This document shows, piece by piece, positions 1-7,032 of a DNA stretch of 12,026 bases. How positions within the stretch are numbered: the first letter of the stretch is position 1; each line of letters begins with the position of its first letter. Below the pieces are notes generated by a model. That model was not told where the DNA came from. It saw only the letters and a list, made by a program, of their open reading frames with translations, and did no database searches. Both the position numbers and the translations under genes were made by a program. Origin of the DNA: JBHJOF01 sp050330055 (GTDB lineage Bacteria > Pseudomonadota > Alphaproteobacteria > Kiloniellales > JAKSDN01); the NCBI GenBank assembly GCA_050330055.1, contig JBHJOF010000392.1, forward strand, positions 1-12,026. The letters are read 5' to 3'.

Positions 1-110
1 ACCAGCGAGCCGGCGTAGAGCACCACCGGGCAGCGCGCGATCAAATCGCGCCCCCGCACGGTAATGAGATCGGGCGCGCCCGGCCCGGCGCCGATGAAGT
101 GCACGGTCAC
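1..110 (-). CDS. cobM: Precorrin-4 C11-methyltransferase, 5'-end fragment (runs off window)
   Basis: Only the first 36 codons are inside the window; the rest lies beyond the left edge. The visible N-terminus begins VTVHFIGAGPGAPDLITVRG and continues to VVLYAGSL. This is the first strand and glycine loop (GAGPGAPDLIT) of the SAM-dependent tetrapyrrole methylase fold, with the YAGSL continuation characteristic of CobM/CbiF. The family methylates C11 of precorrin-4 (or C11 of cobalt-precorrin-4) in the cytoplasm. The GTG start overlaps the TGA stop of the upstream CbiG-CobJ gene in a GTGA arrangement, so translation is probably coupled. It is the last visible gene of the minus-strand operon. CobM is preferred over CobI/CobJ because of the short N-terminus and the YAGSL motif. 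Confidence 0.88.
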   Translation of the reverse strand, partial: MTVHFIGAGPGAPDLITVRGRDLIARCPVVLYAGSL

Positions 111-1948
111 GCCGCGTCCTCCGAGGACCTGGTTCCCTGGGTCGCCTTCGCCGCGTAACCACGCGGCGTATAGACCCAGCAGCCGCCATCGCCACGCGCC
201 ACGCGCCGCGTGGCGCTGGAGCCGACCAGCACCACGGTCAGCATGTCGAGCTGGTCGGAGCTGAGCTCGTCCAGGCGGATCACCCTCACCTGCTCGCCCT
301 CCCGGCCAAGATTGCGCGCCAGCACGACGGGCGTGTCAGCCGGCCGATGCTTCGACAGGATTGCGGCGGCGCGGCCGATCAGGCGCGTGCGGCGCTGCGA
401 CACCGGATTATAGAGCGCCACCACGAAGTCGCCCTCGGCCGCCGCGTGCAGCCGCGCCTCGATGACCGCTGCCGGCGTCAGCAGGTCGGAGAGCGAAACA
501 GCGCAGAAATCGTGGCCGAGCGGCGCGCCGATCCGCGCCGCAGCAGCCTGCAGCGCCGAGATGCCCGGCACGACCGAAACGGCGACGCGGCTCCAATCGG
601 CGCGCGCGGACCTCTCCAATTCCTCGAAGACCAGCGCCGCCATGGCGTAGATGCCGGGATCGCCGGAGCAGACCAGCGCCACGTCGCGTCCTTGCGCCGC
701 CAGATCGAACGCGGCGCGCACCCGCGCCTGCTCCTCGCCCAGCCCGTAGGCGTGGCGCGCCTTGCCGGCGGCGAGCGGCCCCAGCAGGTCGAGATAGAGC
801 GTGTAACCCACGAGATCCGTCGCCCGGCGCAACGCCGCCTCGGCTTCCGGCGTGCGCCAGGCGGCGTCGCCCGGCCCGAGTCCGACCACGGCCAGGCCAC
901 CGCGCCCGCGGCCGACCGTTGTCGCATCGAAAGGCGCCGGCGCCTGCGCCACGGCGCAGGTGGCCCGCGTCGACTTGGTCTTGGCGACAACGAGCGCGCC
1001 CTCGCGCCCAACCGCAGCCAGCGCCGCGCCTTCGGCGACGCCGTGGCAGCCGACCTCGCGGAACACCAGGTCGGAGGGATTGGCCAGACGGTCGCGCTCT
1101 GCTTCCAACGTGGCGGCATCGAAGAAGCGCAGCGGCACGCCGAGCGCTTCCGCGGCAGCGGCGATCGCCGGCTCGTCGCTCTTGAGATCGATCGAGAAGA
1201 CGCCGGCCACCGCGCCCTCGGCCAGGCCCGCCTCGTCCAAGGTCGCGCGCAGCAGTCCGATAACCTCATCGGGCTCGGCGCCGCGCTCGCAGCCGACGCC
1301 GATGGCGAGCATCGCCGGATGATAGATCAAGGTCTGCGGCGAGCCTTCATGAGCCCGATCGGTCACGCGGATCGTCAACGTGGCATCATCGGCGAACGGC
1401 AGGCTGCTGTCGCGCAGCCAGGGCGCCTCACCCTCCAAACGCACGCACTTTCCCGCCAGCAGCGCCGCGGCAAAGTCCTTGTAGTGCCCGGCATTGGCCA
1501 GACGCCAGCCGGGCGGCGGCGAGTCCAGCGCCACGCCGAAGCGGCGGTCGCCTGTCGTGGTGATCGCCGCGGCGATAGCGAGCACTTCGCCAACACGCTG
1601 CGCCAAGGCATTGGCGCCATGGTGACCGCCGAGCAGCGGCACCACAGCGCTGCCGTCCTCGGCCACGGCCACAACCGGCGGCTCGGCGGTCTTGTCGCGC
1701 AGCAGCGGCGCCAGAGCGCGGATCAGGATGCCGGCGGCGCAGAGCCCGACGATCGGCCGTCCGGCATTGAACAGGGCCTGCAATTCCTCGGTAACCGATG
1801 TGAACGTGGCGTCGGCTGCATCCGCGCGGCCGGCCCCCAGGCGCCTTGGGCCGCACACCTCGGCGCCGGGCAGCACCGACTGCAGGCGCCGCGCCAGCGC
1901 CAAGCCGCGGTCGGTCAGGACCAGCAGAACCGGTGCCGTTACTTCCAC
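107..1948 (-). CDS. cobJ: CbiG-CobJ fusion: cobalamin biosynthesis protein CbiG / precorrin-3B C17-methyltransferase
   Basis: This 613-residue protein is made of two enzymes. Residues about 1-345 look like CbiG. The N-terminal part contains GLCAAGILIRALAPLL (68-83) and GGHHGAN (107-113). The C-terminal CbiG/CobE-type domain starts near GVGCERGA (217-224) and has FREVGCHGVAEGAAL (296-310). Residues about 350-596 are CobJ, a SAM methylase, with GLGPGD (356-361), CSGDPGIYAMA (427-437), VPGISALQAAAARIGAPLG (460-478) and ALYNP (511-515). CobJ methylates C17 and drives ring contraction; CbiG opens the ring-A delta-lactone and releases the two-carbon fragment in the cobalt-early route. The start is a GTG whose first bases overlap the 3' end of cobI by 10 bases, with a weak GGGGCG upstream. 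The fusion architecture is known in proteobacteria. Whether the substrate carries cobalt cannot be read from sequence. Confidence 0.93.
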   Translation of the reverse strand: MEVTAPVLLVLTDRGLALARRLQSVLPGAEVCGPRRLGAGRADAADATFTSVTEELQALFNAGRPIVGLCAAGILIRALAPLLRDKTAEPPVVAVAEDGSAVVPLLGGHHGANALAQRVGEVLAIAAAITTTGDRRFGVALDSPPPGWRLANAGHYKDFAAALLAGKCVRLEGEAPWLRDSSLPFADDATLTIRVTDRAHEGSPQTLIYHPAMLAIGVGCERGAEPDEVIGLLRATLDEAGLAEGAVAGVFSIDLKSDEPAIAAAAEALGVPLRFFDAATLEAERDRLANPSDLVFREVGCHGVAEGAALAAVGREGALVVAKTKSTRATCAVAQAPAPFDATTVGRGRGGLAVVGLGPGDAAWRTPEAEAALRRATDLVGYTLYLDLLGPLAAGKARHAYGLGEEQARVRAAFDLAAQGRDVALVCSGDPGIYAMAALVFEELERSARADWSRVAVSVVPGISALQAAAARIGAPLGHDFCAVSLSDLLTPAAVIEARLHAAAEGDFVVALYNPVSQRRTRLIGRAAAILSKHRPADTPVVLARNLGREGEQVRVIRLDELSSDQLDMLTVVLVGSSATRRVARGDGGCWVYTPRGYAAKATQGTRSSEDAA

Positions 1949-2643
1949 GCCGCGCCCCGCTTGTGCACCAGGATCATGGAGAAATAGGGTACGCCCTCGG
2001 GCTCGACGGCGTCGAGCGGCAGGATGCGCTGGCTCGCCATGGTGGCGTGCTCGATGTAGCGTGCCTGCTCCGCCAGCCCCAGCTCCTCCAGCAGCCGGCG
2101 CAGCTTGGCGAAGTGGCGGCCGACCTTGATGATGGCCGCCGCCTCGACGCCGGCCAGGCGCGCCTTCAGCTCGGCCTCGGGCAGCGGCGCCGGGATCACC
2201 GTCAGCACGTCGTTGCGCGAGGCGAGCGGCGCGCCCAAGGCCGCCGCGCAGGCGGTCAGTGACGAGACGCCCGGCACCACCTCGACCCGGTAGCGCTCGG
2301 CCATGCGCGCGAAGAGGTACATGAAGGAGCCGTAGAAGAAGGGATCGCCCTCGCAGAGCACGGCCACGTCGCGGCCGGCCTCAAGATGCGCGCCCAGCTC
2401 GCCGACCGCCCAGTCGTAGACCTCCTGGGCTGGAAAGCGCGCCTGCAGCATCGGCATGCGGATCGGCACCTCGAGGGCGGCGCCGTTCAGATGCGGCGCC
2501 ACAATGGCACGCGCCAGGCTCTCGCCCGTCTCCGGCGCCGGATAGGCAATCACCGGCGCCGCCTGCAAGAGGCGCAGCGCCTTCACCGTAATCAGCTCCG
2601 GATCGCCGGGCCCGACACCCAGGCCATAGAGCGTGCCGGTCAT
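1939..2643 (-). CDS. cobI: Precorrin-2 C20-methyltransferase (CobI/CbiL)
   Basis: The protein has 234 residues, the usual length for the family. It carries the tetrapyrrole methylase signatures in order: GVGPGDPELIT (9-19), CEGDPFFYGSF (97-107) and VPGVSSLTACAAALGAPL (123-140). PFFYGS after the acidic CEGD motif is typical of CobI/CbiL. The family transfers a methyl group from SAM to C20 of precorrin-2 or cobalt-precorrin-2 in the cytoplasm. The ATG start is well supported by a GGAGG nine bases upstream and by overlap with the stop of the 79-codon frame that bridges from cobL. The TAA stop lies inside the start of the CbiG-CobJ gene. Because cbiX is in the same operon, the cobalt-loaded substrate is plausible; this is inference. 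Confidence 0.93.
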   Translation of the reverse strand: MTGTLYGLGVGPGDPELITVKALRLLQAAPVIAYPAPETGESLARAIVAPHLNGAALEVPIRMPMLQARFPAQEVYDWAVGELGAHLEAGRDVAVLCEGDPFFYGSFMYLFARMAERYRVEVVPGVSSLTACAAALGAPLASRNDVLTVIPAPLPEAELKARLAGVEAAAIIKVGRHFAKLRRLLEELGLAEQARYIEHATMASQRILPLDAVEPEGVPYFSMILVHKRGAAWK

Positions 2644-2879
2644 GATGCGGCGCCTCCGGGAATCTTGCCGGTCGGACTGGACGTCAGGTCGAAAGGCAGC
2701 CCGCTTTGTTTATGCCCCCCTCCCTGGCCCTCCCCCTCAAGGGGGGAGGGAAAGAAAATCAAGGCACTGCGCCCTTTATTTACCTCCCCCCTTGAGGGGG
2801 AGGTCGCCCGCCGAAGCCGAGGCGAAGGCGGGCGGGAGGGGGGCTGGCGCGAAGCGCCGAAGAAGAGCCGCGCGCGCAT
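2640..2879 (-). CDS. Possible 79-residue bridging ORF between cobL and cobI, containing a palindromic repeat
   Basis: An open frame runs from an ATG overlapping the cobL stop (TGATG) to a TGA overlapping the cobI start (ATGA). It fills the whole gap. The predicted peptide starts MRARLFFGASRQPP, passes through SPSRGEV and FPSPLEGEGQGGG (the usual translation of this class of GC-rich palindromic repeat) and ends TGKIPGGAAS. No family is recognised. The middle is plainly repeat-derived and low in complexity, so it may not be a functional protein. It could be the remnant of a small gene or spacer into which the repeat inserted in frame, keeping translational coupling down the operon. There is no clear ribosome site of its own; translation would depend on re-initiation after cobL. 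Confidence 0.25.
   Translation of the reverse strand: MRARLFFGASRQPPSRPPSPRLRRATSPSRGEVNKGRSALIFFPSPLEGEGQGGGHKQSGLPFDLTSSPTGKIPGGAAS
2653..2657 (-). promoter_or_regulatory. Ribosome binding site of cobI
   Basis: On the minus strand the sequence reads GGAGG, followed by nine bases and then the cobI ATG. This is the clearest Shine-Dalgarno sequence in the left operon. It makes sense that cobI needs its own site, because a repeat-bearing gap separates it from cobL. Confidence 0.65.
2715..2843. repeat. Nested GC-rich palindromic repeat element between cobL and cobI
   Basis: The inner arms at 2729-2749 and 2783-2803 are perfect 21-base reverse complements separated by 33 bases. Each arm is itself nearly palindromic around CTCAAGG or CTTGAGG. 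An outer pair, CCCCCCTCCC (2715-2724) and GGGAGGGGGG (2834-2843), is also a perfect inverted repeat. A further hairpin, CGCCCGCC (2805-2812) with GGCGGGCG (2827-2834), lies inside the right half. This nested arrangement resembles the dispersed intergenic palindromes common in alphaproteobacterial genomes. Copy number cannot be judged from one window. Transcribed with the operon, it would form a strong RNA stem that could affect mRNA stability or read-through. Confidence 0.85.
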
Positions 2880-4108
2880 CACCGCTTCACCGCCGCGAAC
2901 TGGGTGACCGGCATCAGAGGGCGCCAGGCGAGGCGGTTGCCGAGCGGCTCGGCGCGGCTGACGGCGATGCGGGTCAGGCTGCCGCCGACCTGGGCGTGCC
3001 AGGCCAACAGCGCCGCCTCGCCGTCCAGGGTGACGGCGTTGGCGACCAGGCGGCCTCCGGGAGAAAGCGCTTTCCAGCAGGTCTCGAAGACGCCCTCGAT
3101 GCCGAGGCCGCCGCCGATGAAGACCGCGTCGGGCGGCGGCAGGCACTGCAGCGCGGCCGGTGCTTCGCCCTCTCTCACCTCGAGCTCGGGCACGCCGAGC
3201 GCGGCCACGTTCTCGGCGATCAGCGCGATGCGCTCGGACTTGCGCTCGATGGCGATGGCGCCGGCGCGCGGCTCTGCGCGCAGCCACTCGATGGCGATCG
3301 AGCCGCAGCCGGCGCCCACGTCCCAGAGCCGCTGCCCCGGCACAGGGGCGAGCGCCGCCAGGCATGCGGCGCGCAGCTCGCGCTTGGTGAGCTGGCCGTC
3401 GTTGCGGAAGGCGTCGTCGGGCAGGCCCGGCACGCGCGCCAGCAGCGGCGCGCCCGGATCGGCGACGCATTCGACCGCGACCACGTTGAGGTCGGGCAGT
3501 TCGTTCGCATTCCAGCTCGCGGCCAGGCCGTCGACGCGCGTTTCCTGCGGCCCGCCCATGCGCCCCAGGACTGCCATGCGGCTCCGGCCGTAGCCGCGCG
3601 CGCGCAGCAGGGCGGCGATCTGCCCGGGCGTCTCGCTGTCGCGGCTTAGGATGACCAGACGATTTCCGGGCAGCACGTGCGACTGCAGCCCTGCGATCGG
3701 GCGCCAGTGCAGGCTGAGGCTCTCGACGTCGGGCAGGCTCCAGCCGAGCCGTGCGCAGGCCAGCGAGAAGGCCGAGGGCGCCGGGACGATCGCCATCTCC
3801 TGCAAGGGAACCGCGCGCAGCAGTTTACGCGCCGCGCCGAAGCAGGAGGGGTCGCCGCTCGCCAGCACGCAGACGCGCTTGCCGCGGCGGCTGACGATCT
3901 CGGGGATCACCGCGTCCATCGGCTTGGGCCAAGCCAGGCGTTCGCGCCTAGTCCCTGGGCCATCCTCCGGCACCATAGCGAGGTGACGGGCGCCACCGAC
4001 GAGAACCTCGGCCGCATCGACCAGGGCGCGCGCCGAAGGCGACAGGCCGTCCAGGCCGTCCTCGCCGATGCCCACCACGGAAAGCCACGGCGTCATGGGG
4101 GCGCTCAT
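2879..4108 (-). CDS. cobL: Bifunctional precorrin-6Y C5,15-methyltransferase (decarboxylating), CbiE-CbiT fusion
   Basis: The 409-residue protein joins two methyltransferases. The CbiE-type half (about 8-215) has VGIGEDGLDGLS (12-23), SGDPSCFGAARKL (84-96) and PAPSAFSLACARLGW (109-123). The linker has the typical DAFRNDGQLTKRELRA (232-247). The CbiT-type half (about 235-405) has the Rossmann SAM-binding motif LWDVGAGCGSIAIEW (261-275) and IGGG (331-334). Together the family methylates C5 and C15 and decarboxylates the C12 acetate side chain. The ATG at 4108 overlaps the cobH TGA as ATGA; a second in-frame ATG lies four codons later. No strong ribosome site is seen, which fits coupling to cobH. 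Length matches other CobL proteins. Confidence 0.95.
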   Translation of the reverse strand: MSAPMTPWLSVVGIGEDGLDGLSPSARALVDAAEVLVGGARHLAMVPEDGPGTRRERLAWPKPMDAVIPEIVSRRGKRVCVLASGDPSCFGAARKLLRAVPLQEMAIVPAPSAFSLACARLGWSLPDVESLSLHWRPIAGLQSHVLPGNRLVILSRDSETPGQIAALLRARGYGRSRMAVLGRMGGPQETRVDGLAASWNANELPDLNVVAVECVADPGAPLLARVPGLPDDAFRNDGQLTKRELRAACLAALAPVPGQRLWDVGAGCGSIAIEWLRAEPRAGAIAIERKSERIALIAENVAALGVPELEVREGEAPAALQCLPPPDAVFIGGGLGIEGVFETCWKALSPGGRLVANAVTLDGEAALLAWHAQVGGSLTRIAVSRAEPLGNRLAWRPLMPVTQFAAVKR

Positions 4109-4758
4109 AGCGCAGTGGAGGCCAGCGCGTTGACCGCGGCGGCCGCCAGGGCACTGCCGCCGCGCCGGCCGCGCAGCGTGAGATAGGGCACCTCGAGGCC
4201 GGCGTCGATCCCGGCGTCGATCAGGGCCTGCTTCGATTCCGCCGCACCGACGAAGCCGACCGGAAAGCCCAGGATCACCGCCGGGCGCGGCGCGCCCTCG
4301 CCCAGGATCTCGAGCAGGCGGAACAGCGCGGTCGGCGCGTTGCCGATGGCGACCACGGAGTCTTCCAGGGTCTCGCGCCAGAACTCGACCGCAGCGGCCG
4401 AGCGCGTGGTGCCCTGCTGCTGCGCCAGCGCCGCCACGCGCGGATCGTCGAGCGGCACCAACACGGCGTTGCCGGCCGGCAGGCGCTTGCGGGTGATGCC
4501 CTCCGCCACCATGCGACAGTCGCAGATCACCACCGCGCCCTCGGCGAGGGCCGCGCGCCCGGCCGCCGCCGGCTCGCCGCCCCAGGCCAGGTCGGCCACG
4601 ATATCCGGCATGCCGCAGGCGTGGACCAGACGCACGGCGACCGGCCGCAACGCCTCGGGCAGGCGCGACAGCTCGGCCTCGCCTTCTACGATTTCGAAGG
4701 AGCGGCGCGTGATCTCCTGCGGGTCGCGGAGGTAGTCCATCGCTCCTGGCACCGGCAT
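4105..4758 (-). CDS. cobH: Precorrin-8X methylmutase
   Basis: This 217-residue protein catalyses the shift of the C11 methyl group to C12, giving hydrogenobyrinic acid, or cobyrinic acid if cobalt is already present. Recognisable CobH/CbiC features are YLRDPQEITRRSFEIV (9-24), the catalytic-histidine segment RLVHACGMPDIV (43-54, His46), ICDCRMVAEGI (78-88), AIGNAPTALFRLLE (136-149) and GFPVGFVGAAESK (164-176). Two starts are possible: the ATG at 4758, or an ATG six codons later (4740) that has AGGAG very close upstream. The longer form is given. The stop overlaps the cobL start, and the gene begins 14 bases after cbiX ends, so it is clearly in the same operon. Confidence 0.95.
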   Translation of the reverse strand: MPVPGAMDYLRDPQEITRRSFEIVEGEAELSRLPEALRPVAVRLVHACGMPDIVADLAWGGEPAAAGRAALAEGAVVICDCRMVAEGITRKRLPAGNAVLVPLDDPRVAALAQQQGTTRSAAAVEFWRETLEDSVVAIGNAPTALFRLLEILGEGAPRPAVILGFPVGFVGAAESKQALIDAGIDAGLEVPYLTLRGRRGGSALAAAAVNALASTAL

Positions 4759-4772
4759 CCTGCCGCCCCGGA

Positions 4773-5834
4773 TCAGGCCCGCTTCTGCTTCAGGCTGACC
4801 GGGCCCAGCGGATGGTCGGCATGCGGATAGGGATGGTGGTGGCCATTGCTGCCATCGTGGTGATGGTCATGGCCGTGGTGATGGTCATGGTCGTGGTGGT
4901 GATCGTGGCCGTGATCGTGGTGATCCTGGTGACCGTGGCCATGATGATGATGGCCGGTGCCGATGCCTTCCACGTGGTGATGATGGCTCTCCTGCGGCAG
5001 GCCGACCTGATCCTCGAAGCCGAGTAGCTGCTCGCGGTACTTGCAGAGCTTGCAGTTCATCAGGTTCTCGCCCTGCAGGACCTCCTCGGTGCGCTCAGCG
5101 AAGGAATCGAGCACCGCGGGATGGTCGCTCAGGTAGGGCGCCTTGACGAACTCGATCTCGGGATGACGCGCGGCGACCAGATCCGTGTGCTCATAGATGC
5201 GCTTCACCAGCACGCCGGTGAAGAGGAAGTAGGGGAAGACCACGATGCGCTTGAAGCCGAGGCGCGCGGCGCGCTCGAGGGCCGGCTCGACCAGCGGGAA
5301 GGTGACGCCGGAATAGGCGGTCTCGCCCCAGCCGAAACCGAAACCCTCCCACAAGAGGCGCATGACCTTGGCGACGTTGGAATTGGCGTCGGGATCGGAG
5401 GCGCCGCGGCCGACCACCACCAGCAGGGTGTCGTGCTTGGCCACGCCGTTCCCGGCCTGGTCGAGCGCCTCCTGGACGCGGTCGCCGGCGGCGCGCAGCA
5501 GCTTGAGATCGATCGCCAGTTCGCGGGCATAGTCGATCGGCACCTCGGGATGCTGCGCCTGGTAGGTGTTGAGCACCGAGGGGATGTCGTTCTTGGCGTG
5601 GCCGGCGGCGAACAGCATGCCGGGCACCGCCAGGATGCGGCCGACGCCGCGCGCGCGCAGCTTGTCGAGGCCCTCGCGGATCACCGGCCGGGCGAACTCC
5701 AGGAAGCCGCTCTCCACGTCGTACTGTGGCAGGCGCGCGCGGATGCCGCGCGCCACGCTCTCGAACTCGCGTATGGCGTCCTCGTCGCGGCTGCCGTGGC
5801 CGCAGACCATAACCCCAACCCCGATCTTGCTCAT
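4773..5834 (-). CDS. cbiX: Sirohydrochlorin cobaltochelatase CbiX, long form with Fe-S motif and His-rich tail
   Basis: The 353-residue protein contains two CbiX/SirB-type chelatase halves. Putative metal-handling histidines lie in VCGHGSRD (His13) and FAAGHAKND (His79); the second half includes VVVGRGASDPDAN (139-151). The C-terminus has MNCKLCKY (259-266), an MxCxxC motif, followed by a tail with 30 histidines in residues 284-341. Long CbiX proteins such as that of Bacillus megaterium are known to carry a 4Fe-4S site on MxCxxC plus a His-rich stretch. The enzyme inserts Co2+ into sirohydrochlorin, the early cobalt step. The frame stays open upstream to 5924, but the ATG at 5834 is chosen because it begins the conserved MSKIGVGVMVCGHGS and has GGGGAAG suitably placed. 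It is probably the first gene of the minus-strand operon. Confidence 0.93.
   Translation of the reverse strand: MSKIGVGVMVCGHGSRDEDAIREFESVARGIRARLPQYDVESGFLEFARPVIREGLDKLRARGVGRILAVPGMLFAAGHAKNDIPSVLNTYQAQHPEVPIDYARELAIDLKLLRAAGDRVQEALDQAGNGVAKHDTLLVVVGRGASDPDANSNVAKVMRLLWEGFGFGWGETAYSGVTFPLVEPALERAARLGFKRIVVFPYFLFTGVLVKRIYEHTDLVAARHPEIEFVKAPYLSDHPAVLDSFAERTEEVLQGENLMNCKLCKYREQLLGFEDQVGLPQESHHHHVEGIGTGHHHHGHGHQDHHDHGHDHHHDHDHHHGHDHHHDGSNGHHHPYPHADHPLGPVSLKQKRA
4812..4985 (-). repeat. Low-complexity His-codon tract encoding the CbiX tail
   Basis: This stretch is built from short, imperfectly repeated CAT/CAC-GAC-GGC codon units on the coding strand. It encodes 30 histidines mixed with Asp and Gly over 58 residues. 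Codons for the same residue alternate, so the repetition is stronger at protein than at DNA level. That favours selection for a metal-binding tail, although expansion by slippage is also possible. Confidence 0.8.
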
Positions 5835-5839
5835 GCTCG

Positions 5840-5846
5840 CTTCCCC
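5840..5846 (-). promoter_or_regulatory. Ribosome binding site deciding the cbiX start
   Basis: On the minus strand GGGGAAG lies just upstream of the ATG at 5834, leaving seven bases after GGGGA. It supports this start over the longer open frame reaching 5924. Confidence 0.5.
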
Positions 5847-5895
5847 ATTGGTCTTGGTCCCACTGTTCTTGACTGGCCCGCGCCCGGCGGACGGC

Positions 5896-5924
5896 AGACT
5901 AGGTCCTGCCCCGGGCCCTGGCAA
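5896..5924 (-). promoter_or_regulatory. Candidate sigma-70-type promoter for the cbiX operon
   Basis: On the minus strand there is TTGCCA, a 17-base spacer and TAGTCT, which would place transcription start near 5889 and give a leader of about 55 bases before cbiX. The match to -35/-10 consensus is fair, not strong. No cobalamin riboswitch elements were found between cbiX and cbiB. Confidence 0.28.
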
Positions 5925-6039
5925 AGGATTCGACGGCTTTCGCCCGCCCGTCCGTTCTCCAGCGGCCGTTGACCGCCCCTGAAACGCGGCTCATCTTGCC
6001 GCCATGCTGATCGACCTGCTGGCTTGAGCGGGCACCGCC

Positions 6040-7032
6040 GTGGATCCCATTCAGATCGTCCTCCTCGCGCTGGCCGTCGACGCCGCCGTGGGCGACCCGC
6101 AATGGCTCTATCGCGCCGTGCCGCATCCGGTCGCCCTGCTCGGCCGCGTGATCGCCTGGGGCGATGCCCGGCTGAACGACGCCCGGGACGACGACGACGG
6201 CCGCTTCCGCGCCGGCCTGGTGCTGACCGCGGGAGTCGTTCTGCTGTCGGGGCTGGCCGGCTGGCTGCTCAGCTAACTGCTGCGGGGCGGCACCGGCGGC
6301 TGGCTCCTGGAAGCCGTGCTCGCCAGCAGCCTGCTGGCGGGCCGCAGTCTCTACAACCACGTCCGGGCGGTCGAGGGTGGCCTGGCGCAGGATGCCAAAG
6401 CGGGGGGTCTCGACCAGGGCCGCGCCGCGGTCTCCGAGATCGTCGGCCGCTACCCTGCCAGCCTGGACGAGGCCGGCGTGCGACGCGCCGCCGTCGAGTC
6501 GCTGGCCGAGAACTACTCGGACGGCCTGGTGGCGCCGGTCTTCTGGTACGCCGTCTCCGCAGTGCTGGGTCTCGGCCTGGCCGGACTCTGCGCCTACAAG
6601 GCGGTCAACACGCTCGACTCGATGATCGGTCACCGGTCGGTCCGCTATGTGGCCTTCGGCCGGGCGGCGGCGCGGCTCGACGACTGGGTCAACTGGGCGC
6701 CCGCCCGGCTTGCCGGCGCCCTGGTCGCGGCCGCCGCCTTCCTGCTGCCCGGCGCCGACGGCCGCCAGGCCTGGCAGACCATGCGCCGCGACGCGCCCAA
6801 GCACCGCTCGCCCAACGCCGGCTGGCAGGAAGCCGCCTTCGCCGGCGCCCTCGACCTGGCGCTGGCCGGCCCGCGCCGCTATGGCGACGAGCTGGTCGAC
6901 GACGCCTGGATGGGCGACGGCCGCAGCGCCCTCACCGCCGACGACCTGCGGGCTGCGCTGCGGCTTTACCTGGCCGCCTGGGGCGTTCTGGCGCTGCTTG
7001 TCACAGCGCTCTGGGCATTTCCGAACCCATAG
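6040..7032 (+). pseudogene. cbiB: Adenosylcobinamide(-phosphate) synthase CbiB/CobD, interrupted by in-frame TAA
   Basis: CbiB is a membrane enzyme that attaches (R)-1-amino-2-propanol, or its phosphate, to adenosylcobyric acid. From the GTG at 6040 the frame encodes DAAVGDPQWLYRAVPHPVAL (residues 14-33), then meets TAA at 6274-6276 (codon 79), in the hydrophobic region after GLAGWLLS. The same frame continues to the TAG at 7030-7032 with full family motifs: LLAGRSLYNHVRAVE, ESLAENYSDGLVAPVFWY, AYKAVNTLDSMIGHRSVRY, DAPKHRSPNAGWQEAA and RRYGDELVDDAWMGDGR. Total length, 330 codons, is normal, so nothing is missing but one codon. It could be a recent nonsense mutation, a base-call error or, less likely, a split gene with the second part starting near GTG 6316. 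The only in-frame start before 6040 is closed by a TGA at 6025. Confidence 0.85.

Noticed and set aside
347..1987. 546-codon plus-strand open frame opposite the CbiG-CobJ gene
   Set aside because: It is antisense to a clearly recognised gene, rich in Arg, Gln, Ala and Gly, and shows no family features; a GC-rich shadow frame.
6004..6027. Seven-residue mini frame (MLIDLLA) just before cbiB, in the same frame
   Set aside because: Too short to support; no ribosome site and no sign of an attenuator.
5835..6039. Cobalamin riboswitch between divergent cbiX and cbiB
   Set aside because: Neither strand shows the B12-box or the other conserved riboswitch segments; GGCAG/CTGCC at 5893-5910 is only a short stem.
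6274..6276. Programmed read-through or recoding of the cbiB TAA
   Set aside because: TAA is used as a normal stop by cobI and cobQ, and no selenocysteine-type or read-through context is visible.
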